Shown: positions 1 to 7,930 of the stretch, one piece after another
How the letters are laid out: every line of letters starts with the position of its first letter
Position numbering within the stretch: position 1 is the stretch's first letter
Made by a program: the position numbers and the translations under genes
The notes under the pieces: model-generated
What the model was told of the DNA's origin: nothing
The model's input: only the letters and a program-made list of their open reading frames with translations
Database searches by the model: none
Source: Candidatus Nitrosymbiomonas proteolyticus
Lineage (GTDB): Bacteria; Armatimonadota; Fimbriimonadia; Fimbriimonadales; Fimbriimonadaceae
Reading direction: 5' to 3'
DNA length: 64,000 nucleotides
NCBI GenBank assembly: GCA_017347465.1
Contig: AP021858.1
Span: forward strand, 1,754,472 to 1,818,471

Positions 1-1755
1 GCGATCGACGCCCGTGCCGCAAACGCCTCGCTGTACGTCAACGAGAAGCAAGTCCTTACGCTCAAATCCCTTGCCAACAACGGCGCGAAGGCCGCTGAAC
101 TGGCGAAGGTGATCTCGGGCCTCAAATCCCCTCCGACCGTGGCCGTGAAGGCGGGGGCGAAATCCGCAACGATTCGGTTGGGCGCCCGCGCGTTTCTGAG
201 TGTCACAGAAGCCGAGGCCAGCTCGCACGGCTCGAACTTCAAGGACCTGGCAAGCAGTTGGGCGGCGAACTTGAAAGCGGCGTTTGCCTTGCCCCCCTTG
301 GTGATCGAGGAGACCGAGCTTCTGGTTGCTTCGGACGGAACCAAGTTGGTCAAATTGACGGGGACCGCCGCGCGAAACGCCAAGGTGAAGGTCGAAGATA
401 GCGATCTTGTCACCTCAGAGCGGGTCGTTGGCGGCGCGATCCTGCGAGGGCGGGCCATCGGCAACACGTCGCTGACCGTCGAAGCAGGAAAGGAGTGGCG
501 GGTCGTACCGATTCGGGTGATGCCCGTGGCCGCTAGGTTCCCTCAGAATCTAACCGCGACGGTGACCGGCTTTCCAGCCCGCGAGGAGTCGATTCGAGGT
601 GCCGTCGCCTATGCGATTCAAACCCAGCTCAAGTCCGTCAGCGCTTCGCAATTCGATTTCATCGTTCCGGCGATGAAGAACTTGGAACCCGGCCAGAGCG
701 CCTCGGTTACCGTTTTCGTTACGGCCTCCGCGCTCGAAGCCATTCCGAACCGAGGGCCGGTCCAAATCCAGGTCCGCAACGAGCCGCTGCAACGAATGCA
801 GGAGTCCCAGCTTTGGTACAGCAACGCGCCTGAGAACATCTTGAACGTTGGCGCGCTGTTCATGGCGCGGCTCGAACCCGACAAGCCCAGCCGACTTCTG
901 TACCACCACCTCAACGCCACGGCGTTTCCGATCGTGCTCGCAGCGCAAGTGATCAACACCTCGGAGCGAGACGCCAGGGTGCTCGTGATTCCCGGCGACA
1001 GCGAACCTTCCGAGAACCCGGTCCTTGCGGGTTTGCGCGCGGGGGAAGTGTTCTTGCGCAATTGGACGGGGTATTCGGGGGAAGTGCTGACGATCCCACC
1101 TGGGAAGTCGTTGCCCCTTTGCCTACGGAGGCTCGCCCCGCGACAAACCGCGAGCGGCCTCGCTTACTTGCGGCTCCTGGGCGAAGGCGCAGATTCGGTC
1201 GTGCTTAAAATCGAGGCGCAGCCTTCGATGAACTCGGAAGGTCGGTGGGGTCAGGCGCTGAGGAGCCCGACGCCGTGGCACGTTCTTGGGCTCTGGACCT
1301 ACAACCCCAACCGCTTGGAGCTATCCGAACCTTCGTTGCAGGTGTTTCCCGCCCCGTTTCGAACCGTCGATCTCGACTATGAGGTGGGCGGCAAGTTCGG
1401 GTTTGCGAGGATCGGCCAAGTTCCGATCCTGCGGGCCGACGGGGAGCAGCAGTTGCAGGGCAATTTCGGCGTTTCCTATACGATCGAATCCCGACTCTCG
1501 AACCCGCTTTCTGAACCGGCCGAAGTCGAGTATGTCTTCGAGGCGAGCGCCGGGTATTCGGGAGCGCTTTTCGTCGTGGAAGGCAAGCTCATCCGAACTC
1601 CGCTTCTTCAGCCCAAGCAGGAGCACAGGTTGTTCGTCGTGAACCTGCGGTCCGGCGAGCGTCGCAACCTCACGCTTCAGACCGTTCCGCTTTCGGGCTC
1701 GAGCTACCCCGCGACGCTCTCGGTTCGCCCCATGCGAGCGGCTGCTTCTCGCTGA
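1..1755 (+). CDS. Exported beta-sandwich-type protein of unknown function, 5' truncated
   Basis: The reading frame is open from the first base of the window, so the start and any signal peptide lie outside; at least 584 codons are present and it ends in TGA at 1753-1755. I do not recognise a family. The visible protein is rich in V, T, S, A and short strand-like stretches. Parts such as the segment around codons 130-165 (LVTSERVVGGAILRG and on) resemble bacterial Ig-like repeats that alternate hydrophobic residues with G/N turns. There are no obvious catalytic motifs and no transmembrane segment in the visible part. Codon use matches its neighbours. A surface or periplasmic structural or adhesion role is only a guess. 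Confidence 0.6.
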   Translation, partial: AIDARAANASLYVNEKQVLTLKSLANNGAKAAELAKVISGLKSPPTVAVKAGAKSATIRLGARAFLSVTEAEASSHGSNFKDLASSWAANLKAAFALPPLVIEETELLVASDGTKLVKLTGTAARNAKVKVEDSDLVTSERVVGGAILRGRAIGNTSLTVEAGKEWRVVPIRVMPVAARFPQNLTATVTGFPAREESIRGAVAYAIQTQLKSVSASQFDFIVPAMKNLEPGQSASVTVFVTASALEAIPNRGPVQIQVRNEPLQRMQESQLWYSNAPENILNVGALFMARLEPDKPSRLLYHHLNATAFPIVLAAQVINTSERDARVLVIPGDSEPSENPVLAGLRAGEVFLRNWTGYSGEVLTIPPGKSLPLCLRRLAPRQTASGLAYLRLLGEGADSVVLKIEAQPSMNSEGRWGQALRSPTPWHVLGLWTYNPNRLELSEPSLQVFPAPFRTVDLDYEVGGKFGFARIGQVPILRADGEQQLQGNFGVSYTIESRLSNPLSEPAEVEYVFEASAGYSGALFVVEGKLIRTPLLQPKQEHRLFVVNLRSGERRNLTLQTVPLSGSSYPATLSVRPMRAAASR

Positions 1756-1777
1756 TCGCCCCCCCTGGGCCAGAGCG

Positions 1778-1783
1778 TAGAAT
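1778..1783 (+). promoter_or_regulatory. -10 box for a probable leaderless TPR-protein mRNA
   Basis: TAGAAT ends exactly six bases before the GTG at 1790 and no Shine-Dalgarno is present. Transcription would begin at or next to the start codon. The -35 region is not recognisable. Confidence 0.4.
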
Positions 1784-1789
1784 AAAGCC

Positions 1790-2695
1790 GTGGCCGAAGA
1801 CAAGAAGTACCTTGCCGAACTGTTCGGAATCCGCGTCGACGACGTGCGGGAGCCTGGCCCCTCGATCGCAAGCGCGAAGCAGGGGGCAGACGCGGCAGCG
1901 AGCGCCAGACTGGGGGGACAATGCCTCGAAGAAGGGGATTTCGAAGGCGCGATTCGGCACTTCCAAACCGCGGTCGAACAAGCGGGCGAGAAGGACGCGG
2001 CGTTTCGGGCCGATTTGGCCGGCGTCCTGGAGACCGCGGACCGGGAAGCGGACGCGCTGCGCCAATACCGCAGGCTGGAGCGAGGGAGCCCAAGGCCCGA
2101 AGCAGCCGCCGGGATCGCCGACCTTTACCGCCGGTCGGGGAGGTTCAAAACTGCGGTCGAAGAGTTGGGAAAGGGAATCGCCGCCAACCCGCAGGACCCG
2201 TTCTTGCACCATAAGCTCGCGCTAACCTTGTCGGAGGCCGGACACCCCAGTGGAGCGGTCGCCCCGGCGATTCGGGCGATTCAACTCGACACTGAAAACG
2301 CTTTCTATTCTTTTTGGCTAGGCGACCTAATGATTCGCCTCAGACGGTTCGACGAAGCCTTAGCGCACTTTCGCGCGGCGCTCGAACTCTCGCCCGGCGA
2401 TGATTACTACTGCCTCAGGGCCTCGGTCGCTTTTTGGGGCGCTGGGCGCAGGGAAGATGCCGTGCTCGCTTTGCAGGTTGCGAGCGAACTGAACGCCGAG
2501 GACGATCTCTACCCGGCGGTGCGAGAGACGCTTCGACGCGAGTTGGGCGGCGGCTCTGAGTCCGAATGGCGGGCCGCAATGGATGAAATGGACGGTTTCG
2601 ACCTCGACCGATGGGTAAGGCTGTGCAAGGAGTACGAGATCGATCCTCCTTCGATCGAGGGCTTGGATTCAAGCTCCGAGTCGGCCTCCAGATGA
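1790..2695 (+). CDS. Tetratricopeptide repeat protein
   Basis: 301 residues from a GTG start. From about residue 38 to 235 it consists of helical TPR units with the usual pattern of small and aromatic residues (for example GDFEGAIRHFQTAVE, GRFKTAVEELGKGIA, RRFDEALAHFRAALELSPGD). TPRs are protein-interaction scaffolds; the partner is unknown. There is no signal peptide or membrane segment, so it is probably cytoplasmic. The C-terminal 65 residues are acidic and lack repeats. The last 27 bases overlap, tail to tail, the end of trpE on the other strand. GTG at 1790 was chosen because the -10-like TAGAAT lies six bases upstream and no other start is as well placed. Confidence 0.85.
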   Translation: MAEDKKYLAELFGIRVDDVREPGPSIASAKQGADAAASARLGGQCLEEGDFEGAIRHFQTAVEQAGEKDAAFRADLAGVLETADREADALRQYRRLERGSPRPEAAAGIADLYRRSGRFKTAVEELGKGIAANPQDPFLHHKLALTLSEAGHPSGAVAPAIRAIQLDTENAFYSFWLGDLMIRLRRFDEALAHFRAALELSPGDDYYCLRASVAFWGAGRREDAVLALQVASELNAEDDLYPAVRETLRRELGGGSESEWRAAMDEMDGFDLDRWVRLCKEYEIDPPSIEGLDSSSESASR

Positions 2696-4147
2696 ACCTT
2701 GACGGAGCGCGCGGAGGGCGGCCTCCGCTTTTGCAAGGGTCTCGTCGTATTCACGCTCAGGGACCGAGTCAAAGACGATCCCTGCGCCCGCGTAGACGTG
2801 CCCCGTACCGTTCTTGAGGAGGATCGTGCGGATGGCGATCGCGGTGTCCATCGCGCCGTCGAAGCCGATGTAGCCGACGCAACCCGCATAAGGGCCCCGG
2901 GACGTCGGTTCGAGTTCGTCGATGATCTCCATCGCTCGAACCTTGGGCGCGCCGCTTACCGTACCCGCCGGAAAAGTCGCCCGCAGCAGATCGTAAGCGT
3001 CTCGCCCGGCCCCCAACTCGCCCGTGACCTCGCTGACGATGTGCATCACGTGGCTGTACCGCTCGACGGCCATCTTTTCGCGCACGGCGACCGTTCCGAA
3101 TCGGCAGACCCTGCCCAAGTCGTTCCGGCCGAGGTCGACGAGCATAATGTGTTCCGCAAGCTCTTTCTGGTCGGCGAGCAGTTCGGCTTCGAGTTGGGCG
3201 TCTTCTTCGGGTGAGGCTCCCCGACGACGGGTTCCCGCGATCGGCCGGACTCGGCACGTTCTGCCGTCGAGGCTCACCAGGAGTTCCGGCGAAGCCCCAA
3301 CGAGGTCGAAGTCGCCAAACCGAACGAGAAACATGTAGGGCGAGGGGTTGAACGAGCGGAGCGCCCGGTAGATCGTGAGGGGGTGGGCCCGCGTCGAGAC
3401 CGAGAGCCGTTGCGCCAGCACCGCTTGGATGCAATCGCCTTGTTCGATGTACTCCTTCACCCTGCGAACCGCCGACTCATATTGCTCGCGGGTTTGGTTC
3501 GAGATCGGCTCCGAGTTCGAGCCGACTGACGCGGGGAGTTCGGGGAGCGGCCGCGAAAGCCGGGCAGCAACGCGCTCGATTTCGGCTACGGATTGCGCGT
3601 AGCTTTCGTCCGAACCGTCCGCCAAGGCGAGGATGCGAATGAGGTTCCGGGCATGATCGAAGACCACCACGCAGTCCGTGATGTGAAGAGCTACGTCGTC
3701 GATCTCCAGGTCGTCGGGCGGGCGATGAGGAAGGTCTTCGATGAACCGCACGAAGTCGTATCCCACCAACCCAACCGCTCCACCGATGAACTTGGGCATT
3801 CCTGGCACCCGAAGAACCTCGGGTCCGGCCAACTCACGGGCGACGTACGCCAAGGGATCCTCGCCCGGAGGCAACGGAATGTGCTGCTCGCCCGACCTCG
3901 TGATCCTTCGGATCGTGTTCCCCTTCGACCGGATCGTCAGTCGGGGGCGCGACCCAAGGATGCTGTACCGCGCGAGGTGCTCACCTCCGGTGACGCTTTC
4001 GAGCAGAAAGCTGCAGTTCTGATCTTGAGCGAGCTTCCAATAAGCTCCGAGCGGGGTCTCCATGTCGGCGAGCAGATCGCAATAGACCGGAATCCTGCGG
4101 CCGGAAGCCGCAAGCTGCCTGTACTCTTCAATGAAGGGGACTATCAT
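2669..4147 (-). CDS. trpE: Anthranilate synthase component I
   Basis: 492 residues, normal for TrpE. It converts chorismate plus ammonia (from the TrpG glutaminase) to anthranilate, the first committed step of tryptophan synthesis. The N-terminal domain keeps the LLES motif (residues 48-51) that forms part of the tryptophan feedback site. The C-terminal chorismate-binding domain has PIAGTRRRG (302-310), LVDLGRNDLGRV, the SGAPKVRAMEIIDELEP segment and the terminal GAGIVFDS-PEREYDET block. LLES favours TrpE over PabB. No trpG is present in the window. It starts 25 bases after the tryptophanase stop on the same strand, so the two are probably cotranscribed, a biosynthetic gene behind a catabolic one. 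The 3' end overlaps the convergent TPR gene by 27 bases. Confidence 0.93.
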   Translation of the reverse strand: MIVPFIEEYRQLAASGRRIPVYCDLLADMETPLGAYWKLAQDQNCSFLLESVTGGEHLARYSILGSRPRLTIRSKGNTIRRITRSGEQHIPLPPGEDPLAYVARELAGPEVLRVPGMPKFIGGAVGLVGYDFVRFIEDLPHRPPDDLEIDDVALHITDCVVVFDHARNLIRILALADGSDESYAQSVAEIERVAARLSRPLPELPASVGSNSEPISNQTREQYESAVRRVKEYIEQGDCIQAVLAQRLSVSTRAHPLTIYRALRSFNPSPYMFLVRFGDFDLVGASPELLVSLDGRTCRVRPIAGTRRRGASPEEDAQLEAELLADQKELAEHIMLVDLGRNDLGRVCRFGTVAVREKMAVERYSHVMHIVSEVTGELGAGRDAYDLLRATFPAGTVSGAPKVRAMEIIDELEPTSRGPYAGCVGYIGFDGAMDTAIAIRTILLKNGTGHVYAGAGIVFDSVPEREYDETLAKAEAALRALRQGSSGGRLGA

Positions 4148-4172
4148 GCTCGTCAGGATCGTGCTGCAGCCC

Positions 4173-5543
4173 TCATGCCAAAACCGGCGCCAAGTCCGCC
4201 GTGAAGTGCCTGAGGATCGGCGACTGGCGGGTGATTCTCAGTCCCTGAACTCGAGACCGCTCCTCGAACATCTCGGCGATCACCTCGCAAACGTAGTTCA
4301 CATGAGCTTGTGTATAGACTCGGCGAGGCATCGCAAGTCTCACAAGCTCGCGCTCGGCCGGGTATTCCCGTCCATCAATCGACCTGCCGAACATGAGGGA
4401 TCCAACCTCGACGGCCCGGATGCCGCCTTTCAGATACAGTTGGCACACGAGCGCCTGGCCGGGGAAGCTCTCGGGTGGGATGTGCGGGTAGAAGTGTTTG
4501 GCGTCGATATAGACCGCGTGTCCGCCAGGAGGTTGGACGATCCGCACCCCGGTCGCGAGAAGATGCTCCGCCATATAGCGAATGGTAGCGGCCCGGTATT
4601 CGAGGTACTTCTCGTCGAGAACTTCCTCCAGCCCCACGGCCAGGGCCTGAAGGTCTCGGCCAGCCATCCCGCCATACGTGGGGAATCCCTCCGTCAAAAT
4701 GAGCAGGTTTCGCGCTTGCTCCGCCAATTGGGGGTCGTTCATCGCCAAGAAGCCCCCAATGTTTCCGAAGCCGTCCTTCTTGAGGCTCATCGTCGCACCG
4801 TCAGCGTACGAAAACATCTCGCGGGCGATTTCGAGGGGTGACTTATCGGCATATCCGGGTTCTCGCTGCTTGATGAGCCAGGCGTTTTCGGCAAACCGGC
4901 AAGCGTCGATATAGAAGGGCGCGCCAGCTTGCTTGTATAAAGCCGCGACCTTTCGGATGTTCTCCATCGAAACCGGCTGGCCTCCGCCGGTGTTATTGGT
5001 CACGGTGATCATCCCAATCGGCACCCGCCCAGCGTTCTCGTCGAGGAACGCGCTGAGTTTGTCGAGGTCGATATTGCCCTTGAACGGGAACTCGCTATCG
5101 AAGTCGTTGGCCTCTTCGACCACAAGGTCGACGGCCTTCGCCCCTGTGAACTCGATGTTGGCCCTTGTGGTGTCGAAGTGGTTGTTGTTGGGGACGGACT
5201 TGCCCTCTCCGCCCACGATGCTCATGAGGATCTTCTCGGCAGCGCGACCCTGATGCACCGGGATGATGTGTTCGAACCCAAAGATGCTCTTGACCTGGGT
5301 TACGAACGCCTTGTAGCTCTTCGAACCGGCATAGCTCTCATCACCCACCATGATCGCGGCCCATTGCGCCGAAGACATGGCGGCGGTTCCGCTGTCGGTA
5401 AGCAGGTCGATAAGTACTTCTTCCGCGTCGATCTTGAACACGTTCCAGTTGGCCTGCTCCAAAATCGACTTGCGGTCGTCGGGCGAGTTGAAGCGGATCG
5501 GTTCGACGCTTCGAATTCGAAAGGGCTCGATGATCTCCCTCAT
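4173..5543 (-). CDS. tnaA: Tryptophanase (tryptophan indole-lyase)
   Basis: 456 residues, close to E. coli TnaA (471). PLP enzyme of the beta-eliminating lyase family: L-tryptophan to indole, pyruvate and ammonia. The PLP lysine is expected at K256 in MSLKKDGFGNIGG. Two residues separate tryptophanase from tyrosine phenol-lyase and both favour tryptophanase: D124 in HFDTTRAN (Asp137 of E. coli TnaA; Thr in TPL) and H446 in LRHFTADL (His463 of TnaA; Phe in TPL). Other family blocks are HQGRAAEKI, TNNTGGGQPV, EGFPTYGGMAGRD, GGHAVYIDA and RRVYTQAH. The start at 5543 is chosen because homology begins there and GATAAT lies six bases upstream; a longer frame to 5657 runs through a terminator hairpin. 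No TnaC-like leader peptide with a Trp codon is visible. Upstream gene of a likely two-gene operon with trpE. Confidence 0.92.
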   Translation of the reverse strand: MREIIEPFRIRSVEPIRFNSPDDRKSILEQANWNVFKIDAEEVLIDLLTDSGTAAMSSAQWAAIMVGDESYAGSKSYKAFVTQVKSIFGFEHIIPVHQGRAAEKILMSIVGGEGKSVPNNNHFDTTRANIEFTGAKAVDLVVEEANDFDSEFPFKGNIDLDKLSAFLDENAGRVPIGMITVTNNTGGGQPVSMENIRKVAALYKQAGAPFYIDACRFAENAWLIKQREPGYADKSPLEIAREMFSYADGATMSLKKDGFGNIGGFLAMNDPQLAEQARNLLILTEGFPTYGGMAGRDLQALAVGLEEVLDEKYLEYRAATIRYMAEHLLATGVRIVQPPGGHAVYIDAKHFYPHIPPESFPGQALVCQLYLKGGIRAVEVGSLMFGRSIDGREYPAERELVRLAMPRRVYTQAHVNYVCEVIAEMFEERSRVQGLRITRQSPILRHFTADLAPVLA

Positions 5544-5549
5544 GCCTCG

Positions 5550-5555
5550 ATTATC
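5550..5555 (-). promoter_or_regulatory. -10 box for a probable leaderless tnaA-trpE mRNA
   Basis: On the minus strand GATAAT is followed by six bases and then the tnaA ATG, with no Shine-Dalgarno. This is the same geometry as at 1778, 17880, 32294 and 53557. Confidence 0.4.
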
Positions 5556-5570
5556 GCAGAACGAGCGTGG

Positions 5571-5602
5571 AGAAAAAGAAAGGCCCCGTGGGGAACGAGG
5601 CC
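5571..5602 (-). terminator. Intrinsic terminator just upstream of tnaA
   Basis: On the minus strand an 8-bp stem (GGCCTCGT with ACGGGGCC, one G-U pair, 5-base loop) is followed by TTTCTTTTTC. It points towards tnaA and ends about 27 bases before its ATG. No minus-strand gene lies immediately upstream, because leuD is on the other strand. It is therefore either an insulator against antisense transcription coming through leuD, or an attenuator if tnaA also has a promoter further upstream. Confidence 0.7.
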
Positions 5603-5689
5603 GATTGTATGGAGATGATAGGGGAACCAGATGGGCTCCCTGGAGGGACACCTCCATCTCCCTGCAAGACCTATGCCAAACTGAACAGA

Positions 5690-6295
5690 GTGGAACCCCT
5701 GACCCGAGTATCTGGGAAGATTGCCGTATACGCGGCGGACGACGTGGACACCGACCGGATCATCCCGGCGCTCTACCTGTCGCGTGTGTCCAGGTTCGGG
5801 TATGGCGAACTGCTTTTTAGGAACGTCCGGGGCGGAGACTTCCCGCTGGACGCGCCAGAGGCTCAAGGGGCGGTGATCCTTGTTGCCGGTTCGAACTTTG
5901 GGTGTGGCTCCTCCCGAGAGCACGCAGTTTGGGCGATTCAACAGGCAGGATTTCGGGCGGTGATTGGACGCAAGAAGGCCGACAGCCCTGCGTTCAGCGA
6001 CATCTTTCGGCAAAACGCGGCCAATTGCGGATTGCTTCTGGTCGATTTGCCCGAGGACCAGCACCAGGTTCTCGTCGATGCGGGCTCAGGAGCCTCGATC
6101 GAAATCGATCTGGAACGGCAGGAGGTGATCGTGGGAAGCCACCGTTTCAAGTTCGAAATCGCTCCCGCAACGAGGAACGCTCTTCTGAAAGGACTCGACC
6201 TCATCGGAACGACCTTGGAACTCGAAGACCGGATTTCCTCGTTTGAAAAGAGTCGCCGCGCCTTTCAGCCCCCCGAAACCGAGCCGGTCCCATGA
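5690..6295 (+). CDS. leuD: 3-isopropylmalate dehydratase small subunit
   Basis: 201 residues from GTG 5690, the usual LeuD length. With the large subunit LeuC (not in the window) it isomerises 2-isopropylmalate to 3-isopropylmalate in leucine synthesis. The aconitase swivel domain is clear: VDTDRIIPALYL near the N-terminus, the GSNFGCGSSREHAVWAI block, FRQNAANCGLL, and the terminal LLKGLDLIGTTLELEDRI. The frame stays open back to 5567, but homology starts at VEPLTRVSG, so GTG 5690 is preferred; there is no strong Shine-Dalgarno. The upstream 85 bases contain a TGGAGG-GACA-CCTCCA hairpin (5641-5656). The stop overlaps the next ATG in an ATGA junction. Having LeuD apart from LeuC is unusual but not rare. 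A related homoaconitase or citraconate hydratase small subunit cannot be excluded. Confidence 0.9.
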   Translation: MEPLTRVSGKIAVYAADDVDTDRIIPALYLSRVSRFGYGELLFRNVRGGDFPLDAPEAQGAVILVAGSNFGCGSSREHAVWAIQQAGFRAVIGRKKADSPAFSDIFRQNAANCGLLLVDLPEDQHQVLVDAGSGASIEIDLERQEVIVGSHRFKFEIAPATRNALLKGLDLIGTTLELEDRISSFEKSRRAFQPPETEPVP

Positions 6296-6780
6296 TGCGA
6301 TTTCTCTTGCTTTCGACCCTAATGATGGCGACATTCCTGCCTGCAGGAGCTGGGACGCAGGGCCCACCCGACAGCAGCTTGCGGCTGTACCCTCTCAAGG
6401 ACCTTAGAGTCGTCAAAGTCGGGTTGGGGAAGGTGACGATCCCTTGCTGGCTGATGGACACCCGCGCCAAGCAAGCCGAAGGGATGATGTACCTGACGGC
6501 GAGCGAAGTACCTATGGACAAGGGCATGCTGTTCGCGTTCCCGGACGCCCAGCCCCGCTCTTTCTATAACAGGAACGTCACTTTCGACCTCGACCTTGCC
6601 TATATCGACGCGCAAGGAGTCGCTTTCAAGAGGATCGTTCTCAAGGCCAAGTCGGAAAAGAGCGTCCCTTCTGAAAAACCTGCCAAGTACGTCCTCGAGA
6701 TGCGCGCCGGCGCCTTCAAGAAGCTTGGAATCAAGTCGGGGTCCAAGTTCTCGATTCCCAAGGACGCGGTAGGGAAGTAA
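6292..6780 (+). CDS. Exported DUF192 family protein
   Basis: 162 residues. The first 20 or so form a cleavable signal peptide (MMRFLLLSTLMMATFLPAGAG). The remainder is the DUF192 fold: CWLMDTRAKQAEGMMYLTASEVPMD, then DKGMLFAFPDAQPRSFYNRNV, DLAYIDAQG and AKYVLEMRAGAFKKLGIKSG. DUF192 proteins are small periplasmic beta-barrels of unknown biochemical role, so no function is claimed. Translationally coupled to leuD through ATGA; the second ATG at 6295 is an equally good start. It is followed by a hairpin (6787-6814) shared with the convergent STN gene. Confidence 0.85.
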   Translation: MMRFLLLSTLMMATFLPAGAGTQGPPDSSLRLYPLKDLRVVKVGLGKVTIPCWLMDTRAKQAEGMMYLTASEVPMDKGMLFAFPDAQPRSFYNRNVTFDLDLAYIDAQGVAFKRIVLKAKSEKSVPSEKPAKYVLEMRAGAFKKLGIKSGSKFSIPKDAVGK

Positions 6781-6814
6781 GAAACAACGAGGGCCCGCCG
6801 AAGCACGCCCTCGT
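6776..6814 (-). terminator. Intrinsic terminator between convergent genes
   Basis: ACGAGGGC (6787-6794) pairs perfectly with GCCCTCGT (6807-6814). Read on the minus strand the stem is followed by TGTTTCTTACTT, so it best serves the STN-domain gene. On the plus strand the T-tract is missing, although the hairpin may still slow polymerase after the DUF192 gene. Confidence 0.65.
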
Positions 6815-6835
6815 CGAATGTGAACTCCCTGCGGC

Positions 6836-7738
6836 CTAACCGCTCTTGATCGCGAGCCTCTTCCCTTGGCCCTCGAAGACGATGCTCCAATCGCCTGTCG
6901 GGACCTTGCCGAGGATCTCCTTTTGCGCCTGCGTCAGTTCGCTGTATTTGAGGTGGCCGTTCTTCTCCATCGTCGCCTTTTGTTCGGTCGTCAGCGTCGA
7001 GAGGAGTTTCTCAACCTTGGAGAGGTTGAGAATCATCGCATCTCCGCCGCCGATCTTGGGCAAAACGAGGTCAGGGATGATGAAGTCGCCCTCAAACTTC
7101 GGCAGGGTCTTGAGCTCCTTGAGCAACTCTTCCGCGCGGCCGAGCGACTTTTCTGAGCGCAACTTTTCCACGATTTCCTTGTCGAGAACTCGAACGTCGA
7201 TCCGCTCCTTGATCGCCTTGTGGGCTTCCTCCATCGCCTTCTGCATCTCCTTCAACGACTCTTCGCTCAGGAGGTTCTTGTCCCCCATCTTGAAGACGTC
7301 GGGGCCGACGAACGTGAAGTCTCGCCCAGAGGGCCCAAGCTCGAGGAAGTCGAACTTCAGCTTCAAGGAATAGACGGATCCATTTCGTGTCCACTGCCCG
7401 TCGAGCGCCGACGCGATGGCGGCGATCACGTCCTTGAGCGGCTGGTTGACGAAGTTTGCGGTGAGCTTCCGATCGCCAAACGCCTCGGAATCGGCGACAA
7501 AGCTAACGTTTTCGCTTGCAAGCCAATCGAGAACCTCGCTGATCGGCGCGCCCTCGAACCGATTTGTCACCCTGCGCGCAAGCGCCGGATCGTCGACCTG
7601 CTTGATGGGGCCGGTTACAATGACGTCGGGCGCTTTCGTTTTCGCGCTGCCGGGTGCGGTCTTGCCTTGAGGTTCTAGAGTCATCGCGCCGATCGAAAGC
7701 GCTAATAACGACGCCGTTATGGCTGAACTCAGTGTCAT
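6836..7738 (-). CDS. Exported STN-domain (secretin/TonB short N-terminal-like) protein
   Basis: 300 residues with a signal peptide (residues 1-22). Residues about 55-125 form an STN-like module (FEGAPISEVLDWLASENVSF, then KLTANFVNQPLKDVIAAIASAL, then VYSLK), the small alpha-beta domain found before secretins and TonB receptors. No secretin or receptor domain follows. Instead there is a long charged helical region (about 150-245, KEMQKAMEEAHKAIKERID and on) and a short C-terminal segment. It is probably periplasmic, but its partner is unknown. The start at 7738 is preceded by a good site (GGGAGGACTGAAAAC). A minus-strand TG-TACATT (-10) lies near 7792-7797. It could belong to a secretion or pilus apparatus encoded elsewhere. 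Confidence 0.65.
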   Translation of the reverse strand: MTLSSAITASLLALSIGAMTLEPQGKTAPGSAKTKAPDVIVTGPIKQVDDPALARRVTNRFEGAPISEVLDWLASENVSFVADSEAFGDRKLTANFVNQPLKDVIAAIASALDGQWTRNGSVYSLKLKFDFLELGPSGRDFTFVGPDVFKMGDKNLLSEESLKEMQKAMEEAHKAIKERIDVRVLDKEIVEKLRSEKSLGRAEELLKELKTLPKFEGDFIIPDLVLPKIGGGDAMILNLSKVEKLLSTLTTEQKATMEKNGHLKYSELTQAQKEILGKVPTGDWSIVFEGQGKRLAIKSG

Positions 7739-7814
7739 GTTTTCAGTCCTCCCTGAACCTACTGCTCCTGCGCAGGTCCATCTAATTCCAATGTACAAAA
7801 CTTACGGGGAAGCC

Positions 7815-7835
7815 AGTTCCGAGCGGGACTTTTTT
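7815..7835 (+). terminator. Orphan plus-strand intrinsic terminator
   Basis: AGTTCC pairs with GGGACT around a GAGC loop and is followed by six T's. It lies in the intergenic space between the divergent STN and DUF1800 genes, and no plus-strand gene ends before it. It could end a short RNA of about 100 bases or less, or insulate the downstream gene. Confidence 0.55.
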
Positions 7836-7849
7836 CTGCTCGCTCGTGA

Positions 7850-7864
7850 AATTGCCCAGCAATT
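7850..7864. promoter_or_regulatory. Perfect inverted repeat, possible operator
   Basis: AATTGC-CCA-GCAATT is a perfect six-base inverted repeat with a 3-base centre, between the divergent STN gene and the DUF1800 gene. It lies about 30 bases upstream of a TATGCT (near 7892) that could be the DUF1800 -10. No regulator can be assigned. Confidence 0.3.
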
Positions 7865-7930
7865 CTTCGCTCAAATCCCAGCGAACCGCTATATGCTATA
7901 GGTACTCAGACTCGAAAAGCAGGTCGTCCC

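Noticed and set aside
4173-5543. Tyrosine phenol-lyase instead of tryptophanase
   Set aside because: Asp at position 124 and His at 446 are the tryptophanase residues; TPL has Thr and Phe.
5544-5720. TnaC-type leader peptide controlling tnaA
   Set aside because: The only in-frame upstream reading (to 5657) has no tryptophan codon and runs through the terminator hairpin.
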